Shown in pieces: positions 44,536 to 55,734 of a stretch of 64,000 nt of DNA. Position 1 is the first letter of the stretch. Each line of letters opens with the position of its first letter. The stretch lies in assembly GCA_035578175.1 (NCBI GenBank), contig JAQMRL010000010.1, positions 33,348,784 to 33,412,783 of the forward strand, read 5' to 3'. The notes under the pieces were generated by a model. That model was not told where the DNA came from. It saw nothing but the letters and a program-made list of their open reading frames with translations, and did no database searches. Source of the DNA: Catonia carolina (Eukaryota; Arthropoda; Insecta; Hemiptera; Achilidae). The translations under genes were made by a program, and so were the position numbers.

Positions 44536-46454
44536 ACAGGATCACTTTAGTCCAATTTCTGGGCCCGTCGATTCAGTAATTGGTTCTTCTTATTCCCGAA
44601 GCGTGTAAGTTGTTTTATTCTTGCTTTTTTCCTGTTCGCCCACATCTTTTTTAGGCGTTCCGACTTTTTTGGCGCTAATAAATTGTTATTGGTAGATTTT
44701 AGTAAGATTATTATTAATAAATTATAGTTTGTAATAAATACTTGTAATTTTAAACGACTGTTTGTTAATAATTATTATTTTACTTAGATCCCGAAAAGGA
44801 CCTTAGCAATAAGTGTCACAATATATGATCTTAGGTAGGATATTGTTCAACTATGAAACCATTATGTTTAAAAAAATTTTGTCTCTTATTTCATTTCATT
44901 AATTTTTATGGATCTCTTCACTTCCATAATTTTTCAGAAAAGACTCCTTTGAAGAAAAATTATTGTGTTAAAAACCAAAATAATAAATAAAGATTGCTAC
45001 AACACTGATTCGTACATGTTACAACAAGTAGTCTATAAAAGCAATTTAATAGAAACTAGAATATTTTGTTACTAATATATTCCTTTTTTATTTTACTCAT
45101 TTCTTTAGGTTGTTATTTTGTTTGTTTTTTAATGAAAGCAACTCTTTTAAGAAGCAGATAGTGTGGAAATCAGACATGCGGGACGATTTCGTTACATATA
45201 ATGGATCAAATAACACTTAGCAAGTAGAATCCCGGAAGTTGCTATGGGTCTATGCTCTTCTCACAGGAAATTCAATAGCAGACCCAGAACCCTAGTTTAG
45301 TTTTAGCACTTACTGTTAACTCCCTGCATACTTAAGAATTCATTGACACTATCAAGACACTAGTAAAAGAAACAAAGCGTAGACGTTCCACACATACCAT
45401 TAAACATGAATCTAGACAAGTCGTACATTTAATAAAAATTCACCCAACCGAATCTTTTTTTAAAAGTTTTTGGTGAATGAAAGGACGAGAAATATCACAA
45501 AATTAAAGTAAAAATATACAAATACATGCATACACTTTTGCCCTTCACATTTTGTGCAAACGTTATCAATTATCTTGAAACAAATTCTGACTTAAACAAA
45601 GTTTTAGTTGAATTGTTCCAAAGTTTTTTGAATAACCTGTTGTAAAATTTTGTCACACCTGGGTTGCCTGTTCAACTGTATGATTCAGAATGTTGACTCT
45701 GAATGCTCACAAGATTTCAAAAATCTTCTGAGACGAGATGTTAAAAAACTTAAGCAGGGGTATCGTTTGCAGGGCCATAAATAAAATGAAGACATTACAC
45801 ATGAACTTGGTACGCCACGGGTGGGAAATATCAGACCTCTAAGTTAAAAGCTGGAACGGACCAGGAAGTCAAATCGATGTTGTTTATAATGATGACAAAG
45901 CTTTTGTTTACGCCATTTTTAAAAAACAGATTTAAAAAAAAATATTTAAGATCGCATCAACTTATAGACCATTAATGACCACTTTATAAAGGGTGTTGGA
46001 TAAACGAAAAAGAAAAACTGAAAGACATTACGACAACAACACACAATTGCATTGAAGGTTTTTGCAATAAATTATTATTATTTCATGTATTCAAATGTGA
46101 TGTGTATTTGGAAATTCGGTGATTATTTATCTGATCGTAAACACCTTACAAGTAAACAATATTGTGGCTGATCCATTGTCACAATATGTTGGTGAAAAAT
46201 AATCTATGTATAACCGTATATGTAAAATTATGAGTCGTTTGGAGCTCCATGTGTGGAGGATTTTGTGACCAGATTTTTTTTAGTGCTCTTTGTTTTGGTT
46301 GTCAAGTGTCTTCTATACAATATTTGTATGCAACATTATGTGTTTATTAGTGGGATGTTAAATAGTTATGTTGCTATCTCATAATCAGATAACCAATACT
46401 CGAAGGATTTAAACATATTGGATTCCATTTTACATTACTTTACTAATTCAATTA
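44536..46454. other. Unassigned stretch
   Basis: At 44785-44810 tagatcccgaaaaggacct resembles the word family at 6430 and 15892. At 45785-45935 a broken frame reads MKTLHMNLVRHGWEISDL, then VKSWNGPGSQIDVVYNDDKA; it looks protein-like but is not recognised. Confidence 0.35.
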
Positions 46455-47127
46455 CAGTACAAGCTCGCTAATTCGAACTATTGAAACCCGCGACTGTTCG
46501 GATTAGCGAATTTTTGTCTAAAAGGAAATATTTATATTCAAAATGAGCAAAGTTCAATTGTTTAAGTTGGAATGAACTAATTTAATAATAATATACGTAC
46601 AATAAACTGACCTTACTTATTTTTTCCCACAAAAGTCATATAAAAAGAAATAAATTAACAATAAAAAAATTGTTAATACAGTACATACAATTAATTTATT
46701 AAAATGTGTACAATTTTTCATGTTGCAATAACCTAATTCAACAATAAAATACGTACTTTTCACTAAACTTAATTTTTTGACAAAAAATCATTTATTTTCT
46801 TCAATTTCGTGGAAGCGAAACTTTGTTTGAATGCTTCGTCTTAAAGCTGCATAAGCAATAACATTTTATGAAATAGCTTATCGGTTTTCTTAGCCCTTTC
46901 CAAACACTGATTAAAACTTGCAACTGCCACTTCATGGTTTATTTTATTTTCCGGTAGTTTTTCGTCATCGGCAACATCATTTCGGCGTCTGATTATCGTA
47001 TTAGGACATTAAAAAAATAATCGTATCGTAGGAATCAACATCGTTACATAAAAACAAACTTTTTATTGATAGTTCGGATTACTGAAGGGTTCCGATTTAA
47101 GAAGTTCGGATTAGCGAACTTGTACTG
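46455..47127. mobile_element. pogo/Tigger-like element relic
   Basis: The left end cagtacaagctcgctaattc follows TA. The right end ...gattagcgaacttgtactg is its imperfect inverse; the right-hand target base is TG rather than TA. Subterminal gttcggatta words repeat at both ends, as in pogo-like elements. On the minus strand, about 46803-46945 reads like a degenerate transposase C-terminus (NHEVAVASFNQCLERAKK and a following helical stretch). Age and damage are considerable. Confidence 0.65.
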
Positions 47128-47887
47128 TGTTTGAATTTTTGATTATACAAACCATGACTGAAACCAATTCATTCGGACAATCGACGTTCTACTTTAATAA
47201 AACAAACAATTTTCACTCAGAAAATAAATAGATAAAATAAAGCTACACCTAAAACACCTAAGGTTCATACAAAACGTGATAAAGTACAGATCTACATCAA
47301 CTAAAAAACACGAATTTAGTTCTTGGTTTACTTTAAAAAAATAATTCTCAATTTAAAAAAAAACACAAAAATATATTATTTATAAAAATAATATTCTTTC
47401 ACGAAAAATAGCATGCAAAACTGCACGCACTTTACTAAGTAAAAATCTGACAGAATGATTGATGTAGGCTTACTTTCAGTCATATTCAGATTTCAACATA
47501 ACACCGTAACTCAACAAATTTGGGAGGTTTTAATTTATTCAAAGCCAAACAAAAAGAAAATCCATTACCGCTTTAAAAAAAAACCACAGAACATTTCATG
47601 CTAAAACCGTTAGTAGAAGATATAAATTTACGTAAAAAATACTAGACTACATGTTAATTTCTAACATGAAAATAAAAATATTTTACAATATATATTAGAA
47701 CTTTTCTTTCACAACAAAATAATAAATATTAATTATTTATGCTTCGCATACGGTATGCCGAAGATGATAATTTTCTAAGCCCGTAATTTCCATTGACGGT
47801 ATTTTAAACAAAGTTTAAGTAATTTTTTAAATTATTTAAAACAAGATAAAAAGGCACAATTGTTCAAATATATTATTCAACTTTGTG
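47128..47887. other. Unassigned AT-rich stretch
   Basis: Nothing recognised. Confidence 0.5.
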
Positions 47888-48248
47888 TTGTAGTTTAGGT
47901 CATCAGCTAAAAGGCTGGTTTGAACCTCAAGAGGCTTTACTAAGTAAAACTAGGAGTGAGGTGGTTTGCCATTGCCTTCCTCATTGAGTGTAAAGTTTGC
48001 TTATAGCATTCCCTGCAAATGACATTTTTACTTCATTCATCACAGGGTCTGGCTATATAATGATTAAATTCATTATTATCAGAGGAGATAACTCTGACTA
48101 GTGTCTTTTACACCTCTACCTCTTCTGTTCTTAAATCCTTCAGTCTTATAATTGGCTGACCATGTGATAAGAAACAACTATTTTTTGTAGCCCTGGAACT
48201 AGCAGATAGAATGCAAATCATTTAACTCTACCTGCCTGTTATGGGCAA
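47888..48248 (-). repeat. Rep-B copy 13, near full length
   Basis: tttaggtcatcagctaaaag to cctgcctgttatgggca. A short deletion removes the ccaggccctctgaaaag block. Confidence 0.88.
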
Positions 48249-48448
48249 TGTTAAACTTTAAAAATTTTTAACTACTTTTAAAATTATAGACTACACACAA
48301 ACAAATTCTTAAAAAAAAATGTAAAAACTACCCTCAATAACCAACAAATTAGTTTTAAAATATAGAAAATTTTTTACATGAAATGACCATAAAAAATAAT
48401 AGGGCTTATGAAAAAACAATTAATCGAATTCAAAGAAGCATAGAATAT

Positions 48449-48718
48449 TTACATCTTGAGAATTCTGAAGAGGGTGAAATTTTCAGATAATCTTAAAAAA
48501 ATCTCATTATTACTACTAAAAAAGTAAACACTAACAAATGTAATTTGAAACAATATTTTTAAATTTTTCCTGGAGGGATAGGTCGCTGAAAACATCTTTG
48601 TTAATCCCCAAAGTTCATCATCTGACACTCGATAACTGTCAGGAAACTTTATCAACGTTTTGATACACTCATAAATGGTTTCTAAACTTAAGTATTCCAG
48701 CAAAAAACAGTGATTCAT
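48449..48718 (-). CDS. Unidentified protein-like frame, possible exon
   Basis: The minus frame from 48718 is open for 89 codons. The part about 48575-48700 reads like a real protein (LETIYECIKTLIKFPDSYRV, then DDELWGLTKMF), with mixed charged, Trp and Pro residues, unlike translations of the AT-rich surroundings. I do not recognise the family. No acceptor/donor pair brackets the convincing part: a CAG precedes gaaaaa rather than GT at about 48571. It may be a host exon, an exon relic or part of an unknown element. Confidence 0.25.
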   Translation of the reverse strand: MNHCFLLEYLSLETIYECIKTLIKFPDSYRVSDDELWGLTKMFSATYPSRKNLKILFQITFVSVYFFSSNNEIFLRLSENFTLFRILKM

Positions 48719-49154
48719 TTTTTTTTTAAACTGACTTTATAAAAAAAATTACGATAAAATCTGAACCTGAAAAAATCTTAACTAAGATAGATGATAACTT
48801 AAAAAATTCGCAACGAATCAACCTACAGTTATTTGGTCTACTATTATTATCAATTAAATTAAATTTTCCATTACAGTAACAAAAAGAATTGAATGTACCG
48901 CACTCAACAAAACAAACAAATACATATAAATCAAATTGAACTGAATCAAATACAATTTAAAGCTTCATTAAATTTAACAGTAGATTTAATGTGAAATGTT
49001 ACCAATTTATTTCGAAGTTATACAGTTAGCGGTCCATTTCGGCTATTAAAGAAATAAAATGTTACAGAGAAAAACAATTTAAAAATAAATTTCCGCTTTC
49101 ACGATAGGATACTACGAATGGTTGGTTCACTATTACATATAAGTTTTTTTTAAA

Positions 49155-49436
49155 ATATCCATCCACTAACAATTTCGAAAATCAGTTAAATAAAATAACC
49201 AATGCAGATCATATACACTTTAATAACAAATTTAATGTATTTTTTTTAAATATCCATCCACTAACAATTTCAAAAATCAGTTAAATAAAATAACCAATGC
49301 AGATCATATACACTTTAATAACAAATTTAATGTATTTTTTTTTTTAAATATCCATCCACTAACAATTTCGAAAATCAGTTAAATAAAATAACCAATGCAG
49401 ATCATACACACTTTAATAACAAATTTAATGTATTTA
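49155..49436 (+). repeat. Minisatellite, three units of 95-98 bp
   Basis: Three head-to-tail copies of a unit starting atatccatccactaacaatt and ending caaatttaatgtatt. Starts are at 49155, 49250 and 49348. Units are nearly identical; the length difference is in the T run between units. Confidence 0.95.
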
Positions 49437-49514
49437 CGTGATTCTACAAAAGTTTAATAATACTCATATCAAGGAAATCACACGCCAGGATTTAAAGTAA
49501 TAGAGGAAATTTTA

Positions 49515-49712
49515 GTTTGTTAGGTCATCAGCTGGAAAGGCAAGTTTGAACCTCTGAAAGTTTTACTACGTAAAACAGGAAGCGACATGGTTTACTATTG
49601 TCTTCCTCAGAGTGGAAGAGTATGCTTATTAAAATACCAAGGCCCTCTGAAAAACATCTTTACATCCTGCAAAATGACACCTTCACTTCATTCACCACAG
49701 GGTTTGACTGTA
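49515..49712 (-). repeat. Rep-B copy 14, half
   Basis: tttgttaggtcatcagctgg to attcaccacagggtttgac. It ends at the middle of the family consensus, as copies 1 and 2 do. Confidence 0.82.
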
Positions 49713-49921
49713 AATTGGATGACGATGAAGGAATGGGGAGGGGGAGACGCAAATCTCAGTTTAAAAAAATAAAAGAAAGTTTTGTGTAGAAGTGAAATAT
49801 TCTTTATTTTTCTAATTGGAACAAGTTTTTAATTTGGTATTGGTCGTTCTAAAGGAAGTTATAAAATTGCATGAAGTATTAAATTTTTTTTTTTGAGTTA
49901 TGTTCAGCAATTGCATTTATT

Positions 49922-50847
49922 ACTTTCTCTTGCCTATATGAATATATAGGAAGGAAAGTATTTTGTTTTCATGTCGATTTTTCGAAATCGAGTTTTCACC
50001 GGATTTACACGTTTTCAGACCCCCTGAACCAAAAAAAAACATGTTTTTAGCGATTGGTCTGTGCGTGTGCGCGCGCGTGCGTGCGTGAACAGAATATCTC
50101 AAGAACGGAACATCGTGTGAAGTTGAAACTTGAAATTTAGGTCAGATATTACTAGAGGACCCGACATGAATATTTTCATCAATTGGTCAACCAAAAATAG
50201 TAGTTTATTCGCGTCATTTTTCACTTTTTGCGATTTTCTCAAAAACGGCTCCTACGATTGTATTAAAAACCGCCTCATTTACTACACTTGTTATACTCTA
50301 CAAAATAGGGTAGGCGCCATGTCTGCTGAAATTCTTGGGGAGGCTGTTCTATCGTAGAAATAAATGGTTTTTTATGATCGCAGCCTTAATATCCATTTTA
50401 AAGCAAAAGTGTATACAATCAAAATTGTAGAAAATTTAAAAACCTACAACGTTTATTACAAACATTTCTTTTAATAATGCTTAGTTTAGTTTAGTGATTT
50501 TGTTTATTTTCTTCATGAAAATCTGTAAAAAATCGATTTTTTAAGATTTCGGACTAAGTATGCATTTTACGACAAAAGTGTATTTAATAAAATTTTCAGG
50601 AAATTAAAAGATCTACAACTTTTATGGTTTTAAAACACTTTTCTCTACAGAGCCTAGTTTAGCGTGAAAGAGTGATTTTCCGTATTTTTAAGCTAAACTG
50701 AGGTTGATTTTCATTTTGCGTCTTACACTCATGATTAAAATAAGGTTATGTTTTTTGGTTATTTCGAATGCTTTATTAGAAATGTTAGGTTATATTGTTC
50801 ATTATTTGTATTGACAAGAGAAAGTCGTGTTAGTGTTCACACCAGAT
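49922..50847 (-). repeat. Rep-A copy 9, full length
   Basis: Inverted copy, actttctcttgcctatatga at the left and gtgttcacaccagatttt at the right. The TG tract contains CG steps (tgtgcgcgcgcgtgcgtg, about 50064-50087), as in copy 1. Confidence 0.92.
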
Positions 50848-51152
50848 TTTAAAAAAATACATACATGTCCTGATCTATTTGTAACTATGTTTTTAATTAT
50901 TTGAACACTGATGAACTCACTGTCCCAATAGGAATACGCTTTTAACAGGTAACTTAAATAAGAATTACCAGTAAAAGTGTTATATAAAAAAAGCACAAAT
51001 ATATACATATAATGGAGGCGAGGCTTACAGTTAAACCATATAGGGGAGGTCGAAATAAAAAGTTTAAGAAGTGCGGGTCTAGCTGGACGAATTCGCAAAA
51101 AAATTAAATGACACTAGTATTCTAAATAAAAAAAATTTAAAAAATTAAATAA

Positions 51153-51302
51153 TCTCCGAGGCAAAGTTATTGGCACACTACAAAAAAAGCGGATAATCCT
51201 GAATTCGATTCCAAAATAGAATTTGAAGAAATTAACAACTGAGAATTTATAAACCACTTGCTAATGATCAAGCGGTTAAAGCGACTTAATGTGCACTTAA
51301 AA
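51153..51302 (+). repeat. SINE-F copy 5, degraded
   Basis: ctccgaggcaaagttattgg head, ctgaattcgattcca (B box one base off), tail atgatcaagcggttaaagcg. Old copy. Confidence 0.6.
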
Positions 51303-51492
51303 GAGGTACTTAATTTCGCAAAGAATATAAATTGTTGCTTCATATATCATACGCAAACCAAATTAATAATTCAGATAACAAGGGAAATAGGAAGGAATCC
51401 ATCCATTTATCAACAACAAAATAGGAGGGTAAAAGAAAAGGGTTAACAACAGACGTGTAAAGCTATAAAAAATGATGAGGTCAATAGGTCAC

Positions 51493-51520
51493 GGGCGGGG
51501 TGTTTGGGGGGAGGGGAGGG
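51493..51520 (+). other. G-rich tract with quadruplex potential
   Basis: Five runs of three or more G (gggcgggg, then gggggg, gggg, ggg) within 28 bases, in sequence that is otherwise AT-rich. It fits the pattern for an intramolecular G-quadruplex on the plus strand. Confidence 0.7.
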
Positions 51521-52043
51521 AAAAATAGAAGGCGCCACCGCCATACCATCATTTCCCTACTAAATTATATAAAACTAAATATAAAATTGGGAGAGGGATG
51601 CAAAGCTTGCTTTTGTGTTGGCAACAGGCCATAGTTTCATCGACCAGATTAGGGCATCCAGTTCGGAATTATATCATTAATCTCACACCCCATTGTTAGA
51701 CTCTTTTACTCCGCCGTTATTCTCAGTAGAATGTTCTTTCTCGTTTAATTTCACCTCATCTCCCTAAACTTGCCATTTACCAAAATACACCCTCTTCTTT
51801 AGTGATATTTATACAAATAACATTCAAGGGCAATGCCACCAAAACAATCAACAGAATGTAAACGTAACGAAACAAAATATTTTAAGTACCAATAATTTAA
51901 AAAAATTATTTTACGGGATAGAAAACTGTTTTTTTAAAGGCTCAGAATCCATGCTAATTTAATCATATATTTTTCTCTTCACTTTTACTCTACTCTTTTA
52001 CTTATAATAATGGACAGGGATATGTCCGTAAATAGAACTGACT

Positions 52044-52988
52044 AAAAAAATCTGGTGTGAAACACTCACACAACTTTCTCTTGCCAATGCAAATAATTAA
52101 CAATAAACCTAACATTAATAATAAAATATTAGAAGTAAACAAAAAACTAACCTCAAAAACATAACCTTATTTTAATCATGAGTGAATGATGCAAAATGAA
52201 AATCAACCTCAGTTTGGCTTAGAAATACGGAAAATCACTCTTTCTCTCTAAACTAGGCTCTGTAGAGAAAAATGCTTTAAATAAAAGTTGTAGATCTTTT
52301 AATTTTCTATAAATTAAATTATATACACTTTTGTCGTAAAATGCATACTAAGGCCAAAATCTTAAAAAAATCAATTTTTCACACATTTTCGTGAGAAAAA
52401 AACAGAAAATCGCAAATTACCGCTAAACTAAGCGTTATACAAAAAAATGTTTGAAATAAAAGTTGTAGGTTTTCAAATTCTCTACAACTTTTATTATATA
52501 AAGTTTTGCGCTAAAATGCATATTACAGCTGTAATCTTAAAAAAAAACAACGTTTTTATGTGAAAACAGCCTCACCCAGAATTTCAGCAAACATGACGCC
52601 TACCCTATCTTGTAGAGAATAAAAAATTGAGTAAACCAGGCGATTTTAAAAAAAATCGTAGGACCAGTTTTTGAGAAAATCGCAAAAAAGTGAAAAATTA
52701 CACGAATAAACTACCACTTCCGGTTGACCGATTTTGATGAAAATGTTCGTGTCGAGTCCGGTAGTGGTACGTAACTTAAGTTTCAAGCTCGTACGATGTT
52801 CCGTTCTTGAGATATTCTGTTCACACACACACACACACGCACACACACACAGACCAATCGCTAAAAACAAGTTTTTTGGGTTCAGGGGGTCTGAAAACGT
52901 ATAGATCCGGTGAAAACTCGATTTCGAAAAATCGACATGAAAACAATACTTTCCTTCCTATATATTCATATAGGCAAGAGAAAGTAAA
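52044..52988 (+). repeat. Rep-A copy 10, full length
   Basis: Plus orientation with both tips (aaaaaatctggtgtgaaaca and ataggcaagagaaagtaaaa) and a pure CA tract at 52821-52851. Very similar to copies 3 and 7, so these are the youngest members by eye. Confidence 0.93.
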
Positions 52989-53026
52989 AATATGATTAAA
53001 ATGGACAAACGTAATATTGTACTGTA

Positions 53027-53134
53027 CACGTACGTATAAACGAACAGAGGAAGCAAGATTGATCTGGAACATCGGCCTCGTGGGAGCCAGGAAACACTGG
53101 TGGGAAATGCTGTCAACTAAGCTTTTCAGGTACA
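53027..53134 (+). CDS. Unidentified protein-like fragment
   Basis: Between Rep-A copy 10 and SINE-C copy 8 the plus frame reads TYKRTEEARLIWNIGLVGAR and then KHWWEMLSTKLFRY. The composition is protein-like, with three Trp. It ends ttttcag-gtac, which could be a donor site, and an aacag precedes aggaag, a weak acceptor. Family unknown. Could be an exon or a transposon scrap. Confidence 0.2.
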
Positions 53135-53160
53135 AATTTCCTGGAATATTTAGATAAATT

Positions 53161-53299
53161 TTTTATCCCTAATTTGTGTTCGTTGCAATCGGTTCAATTC
53201 AGAACAACAAGCAACCCTATGATCCAGCCCGACCATTCCTAAGAGAGTATGGTTAATTGAACCCCAACCATCAAAGTACACCGGTAAACACTGTCTATC
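53161..53299 (-). repeat. SINE-C copy 8, fragment
   Basis: atccctaatttgtgttcgtt to caccggtaaacactgtcta, with a deletion removing the catcctcatctcattggg block. Confidence 0.78.
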
Positions 53300-54384
53300 G
53301 TCCGATTCACGAAAGAAAACACCTGTCATTAAAGAGCAATATCTTTTGAACCGTTGTATGTAATAACAATTACGATACATCAAATAAAAGCTTGTTTTAT
53401 TGTTGGTTACAAGATAGACGTTAATACTTACGGAAATTAATAATGTATTAAATACAATGAATTACGCATAAAAAGTACCCTGTTTTTAACCAATTTTCCA
53501 ATATACCTACCCAAATTCAAGGTACTATTACTTTGTTTACGGCTACTTTAAAACGTAAGTATATGGACTAAGTATTATAAAATAAAGGTTTTTACGTATA
53601 ATGCATATTTTTGTTTTAGTTTTGGGCAACTGGTTTTGAAATGGCGGCCGTTTAAAAAAAAAAAATGTTATTTCGGCTACTTTTCGGAGACGAAGGTTCC
53701 TGGTTCGAATCCTAGTAAAGGTAGTTACTTTTATACGGATTTGAATACTAGACAGTGGTTACCGGTGTACTTTGATGGTTGGGTTTCAATTAACCATACT
53801 CTCTCAGGAATGGTCGGCCTGGGTCTGTACAAGACTACACCTCATTTACACGTCATACACATCATCCTCATCTCATTGGGTCATGGGGTTGCTTATTGTT
53901 CTGAACTGAACAGATTGCAACGTACACAAAATAGGGATATAAAAAAAAAAAAATTCGGCTACCAGTAATGACACGGAAATAATTTTTGTACTGACGGTTA
54001 CATATTAACAACAGTATTCAAAAACGTGACATAATTTTTCATTATTAATGTTTTTTATGCGTGGATGAAATTGTTAATTTTAAACTTTACGATAATAAAT
54101 AAAGACTTAAAAAATTTAAGAAGAGATAGGTTTAAAAATACATGCAGCGACTACCCTAAAGTCCAGTCTCTCTTAGGGCTAGTTTGCTCCAAATGTAAAC
54201 AAATAATGACATCCCTGAACATGCGCATTATATAAAAATGGGTACACGCTGATTAAAAAGTAACAACAAAATACTTCCAAAAGTATTATAAAATACAAAA
54301 TACTTTTAAAAGTATTTTTATAATGAAATTATTAGGCCTTCAGCATATCATGACTGTTGTTTTAAGTACTTATAATTTAAAACA
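53300..54384. other. Unassigned flank of the complete mariner
   Basis: Except for SINE-C copy 9 (53681-53951) nothing is recognised. The TA target of the mariner lies in the AT-rich aaaacata context at 54380-54386. Confidence 0.5.
53681..53951 (+). repeat. SINE-C copy 9 with A tail
   Basis: Starts inside the head at ttttcggagacgaaggttcc, has a canonical B box (ggttcgaatcc at about 53703), a full body and a tail gggatataaaaaaaaaaaa. The tail places the 3' end exactly and supports retroposition. Confidence 0.88.
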
Positions 54385-54386
54385 TA

Positions 54387-54416
54387 CGAGGGCCATCCGG
54401 AAAGTAGTACCCGTTT
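54387..54416 (+). repeat. 5' TIR of the complete mariner
   Basis: Left terminal inverted repeat, 30 bp, directly after a TA dinucleotide. It matches the reverse complement of 55703-55732 without a mismatch. Confidence 0.95.
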
Positions 54417-54547
54417 CCGCCGCATGAGGCGCTGACGAGGCGAGCAGCCGCCGGTCAAGGTCAGATCGCTTCAGTGGCTTGTCTGCCTTCTCTGTTGTAA
54501 GTTCCGCGACGCTAGCATTGCCTGTCTTGTTTCTGTGACCGTTCATA

Positions 54548-55633
54548 ATGTTTAAAAAAATTGAGAACGCCGCCAGTTGTGAAGTGAGGGCTGTAATAAA
54601 ATTTCTCAATGCAAGAAACGTTCGACCTTGTGATATTCATCGCCAATTAAAGGAAGTGTATGGAGACGATGTGATGGATGAGTCATCTGTTCGGCGCTGG
54701 TGTCGTAATTGTAACTTGGGGAGGGGGAACACACACGACGATGAGCGTTCAGGGAGACCGTCTGTCATTACAGATCAACTGCTGAGGTCAGTAGACGAAT
54801 TCGTGAGGCACGATCGGCGGCACGATCGGCGCGTTACAATTGATGACATCTGTGAACATTTCCCTAATGTTTCTCGCACAATTCTTCATGAAATTGTCAA
54901 AGACCATCTGCATTATTCAAAAATTTGCGCAAGGTGGGTCCCTCGCATGCTTACAGATGAGCACAAAACCAAGCGTATGGCTGCTGCATTAACATTTTTG
55001 GAACGTTATTCTGATGAAGCAGACGAGTTCTTGAATCGCATAGTTACTGGTGATGAAACGTGGGTTTGTTATGCTTCACCTGAGAGTAAACGACAGTCAA
55101 TGGAGTGGCATCATCCTCATTCACCAAAGAAACCAAAAAAATTCAAGACTGTTCTGTCCACCAGGAAACTTATGGCAACCATTTTCTGGGATCGACGTGG
55201 TATACTGCTTATTGATTTTATGGCCCGTGGAGACACTATTAACGCTAATGCGTATTGTGAAACATTAAAGAAATTACGGCGGGCAATACAAAATCGACGG
55301 AGAGGTCTATTGTCTGATGGCGTCATTCTCCTCCATGACAATGCCAGGCCTCATGCAGCGGGGATAACACAACAACTTCTGCAGCAATTCAATTGGGAAA
55401 TTTTCGACCATCCACCGTATAGCCCGGACTTGGCCCCTTCAGATTTTCATCTCTTTACAAAACTTAAAGAGTTTTTGGCGGGAAAAAGATTTGACAGCGA
55501 TGAAGAACTTAAAGAAGGTGTGACTACGTATTTCGATCGGCTGGCGGCGGAGGAATATGATGCTGGAATACAAAAACTCGTCACACGTTATGACAAATGC
55601 TTAAATTTGCTTGGAGATTATGTGGAGAAGTAG
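54548..55633 (+). CDS. Mariner transposase, intact D,D34D
   Basis: This 361-residue protein would catalyse cut-and-paste transposition at TA sites. The N-terminal half (about 1-125) carries the paired helix-turn-helix region, including the linker signature ERSGRPS and a second HTH around the TIDDICEHF stretch. The catalytic triad is visible: D169 in TGDETW, D264 in LHDNARPHA, and D299 in YSPDLAPSDF. The D264-D299 spacing gives the D34D signature of mariners. The canonical WVPRMLTDEHK linker precedes the catalytic domain. The start at 54548 fits the family N-terminus (MFKKIENAAS). One oddity is a 12-bp tandem repeat at about 54806-54829 that duplicates HDRR within the DNA-binding domain; it is in frame. 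No stop or frameshift is seen. It may be active; this cannot be decided from sequence alone. Confidence 0.96.
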   Translation: MFKKIENAASCEVRAVIKFLNARNVRPCDIHRQLKEVYGDDVMDESSVRRWCRNCNLGRGNTHDDERSGRPSVITDQLLRSVDEFVRHDRRHDRRVTIDDICEHFPNVSRTILHEIVKDHLHYSKICARWVPRMLTDEHKTKRMAAALTFLERYSDEADEFLNRIVTGDETWVCYASPESKRQSMEWHHPHSPKKPKKFKTVLSTRKLMATIFWDRRGILLIDFMARGDTINANAYCETLKKLRRAIQNRRRGLLSDGVILLHDNARPHAAGITQQLLQQFNWEIFDHPPYSPDLAPSDFHLFTKLKEFLAGKRFDSDEELKEGVTTYFDRLAAEEYDAGIQKLVTRYDKCLNLLGDYVEK

Positions 55634-55702
55634 TTTAAGGTATGCTCTTTTCAATAAAAATGTTTACATTTGTTAATATTTACTTCTGTGTCTTTATTTC
55701 AC

Positions 55703-55732
55703 AAACGGGTACTACTTTCCGGATGGCCCTCG
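55703..55732 (-). repeat. 3' TIR of the complete mariner
   Basis: Right terminal inverted repeat, 30 bp, directly before the TA target-site copy at 55733-55734. Confidence 0.95.
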
Positions 55733-55734
55733 TA

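Larger units (their letters stand above)
50848..52043. other. Unassigned stretch with SINE-F and G-rich tract
   Basis: Besides the degraded SINE-F at 51153 and the G tract at 51493, a 31-codon plus frame at 51012-51107 (MEARLTVKPYRGG...) is too short to call. Confidence 0.45.
54387..55732 (+). mobile_element. Complete mariner transposon with perfect TIRs and TA duplication
   Basis: The element is 1,346 bp and is flanked by TA at 54385-54386 and 55733-55734. Its 30-bp terminal inverted repeats (54387-54416 and 55703-55732) begin cgagggccatccggaaag and match perfectly on both sides. It contains one intact transposase gene (54548-55633) and an AATAAA signal at 55653-55658, just after the stop codon. 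Perfect TIRs, an undamaged reading frame and an intact target duplication indicate a recent insertion and a possibly autonomous copy. It has higher GC and cleaner coding sequence than anything around it, consistent with the horizontal spread typical of mariners (inference). Confidence 0.97.

Noticed and set aside
44495..44536. CTGATGA word in Rep-B, as in the core of a hammerhead ribozyme
   Set aside because: The required GAAA segment and the stem II/III pairing do not follow the CTGATGA in plus orientation; the GAAA present belongs to a hairpin on the other strand.
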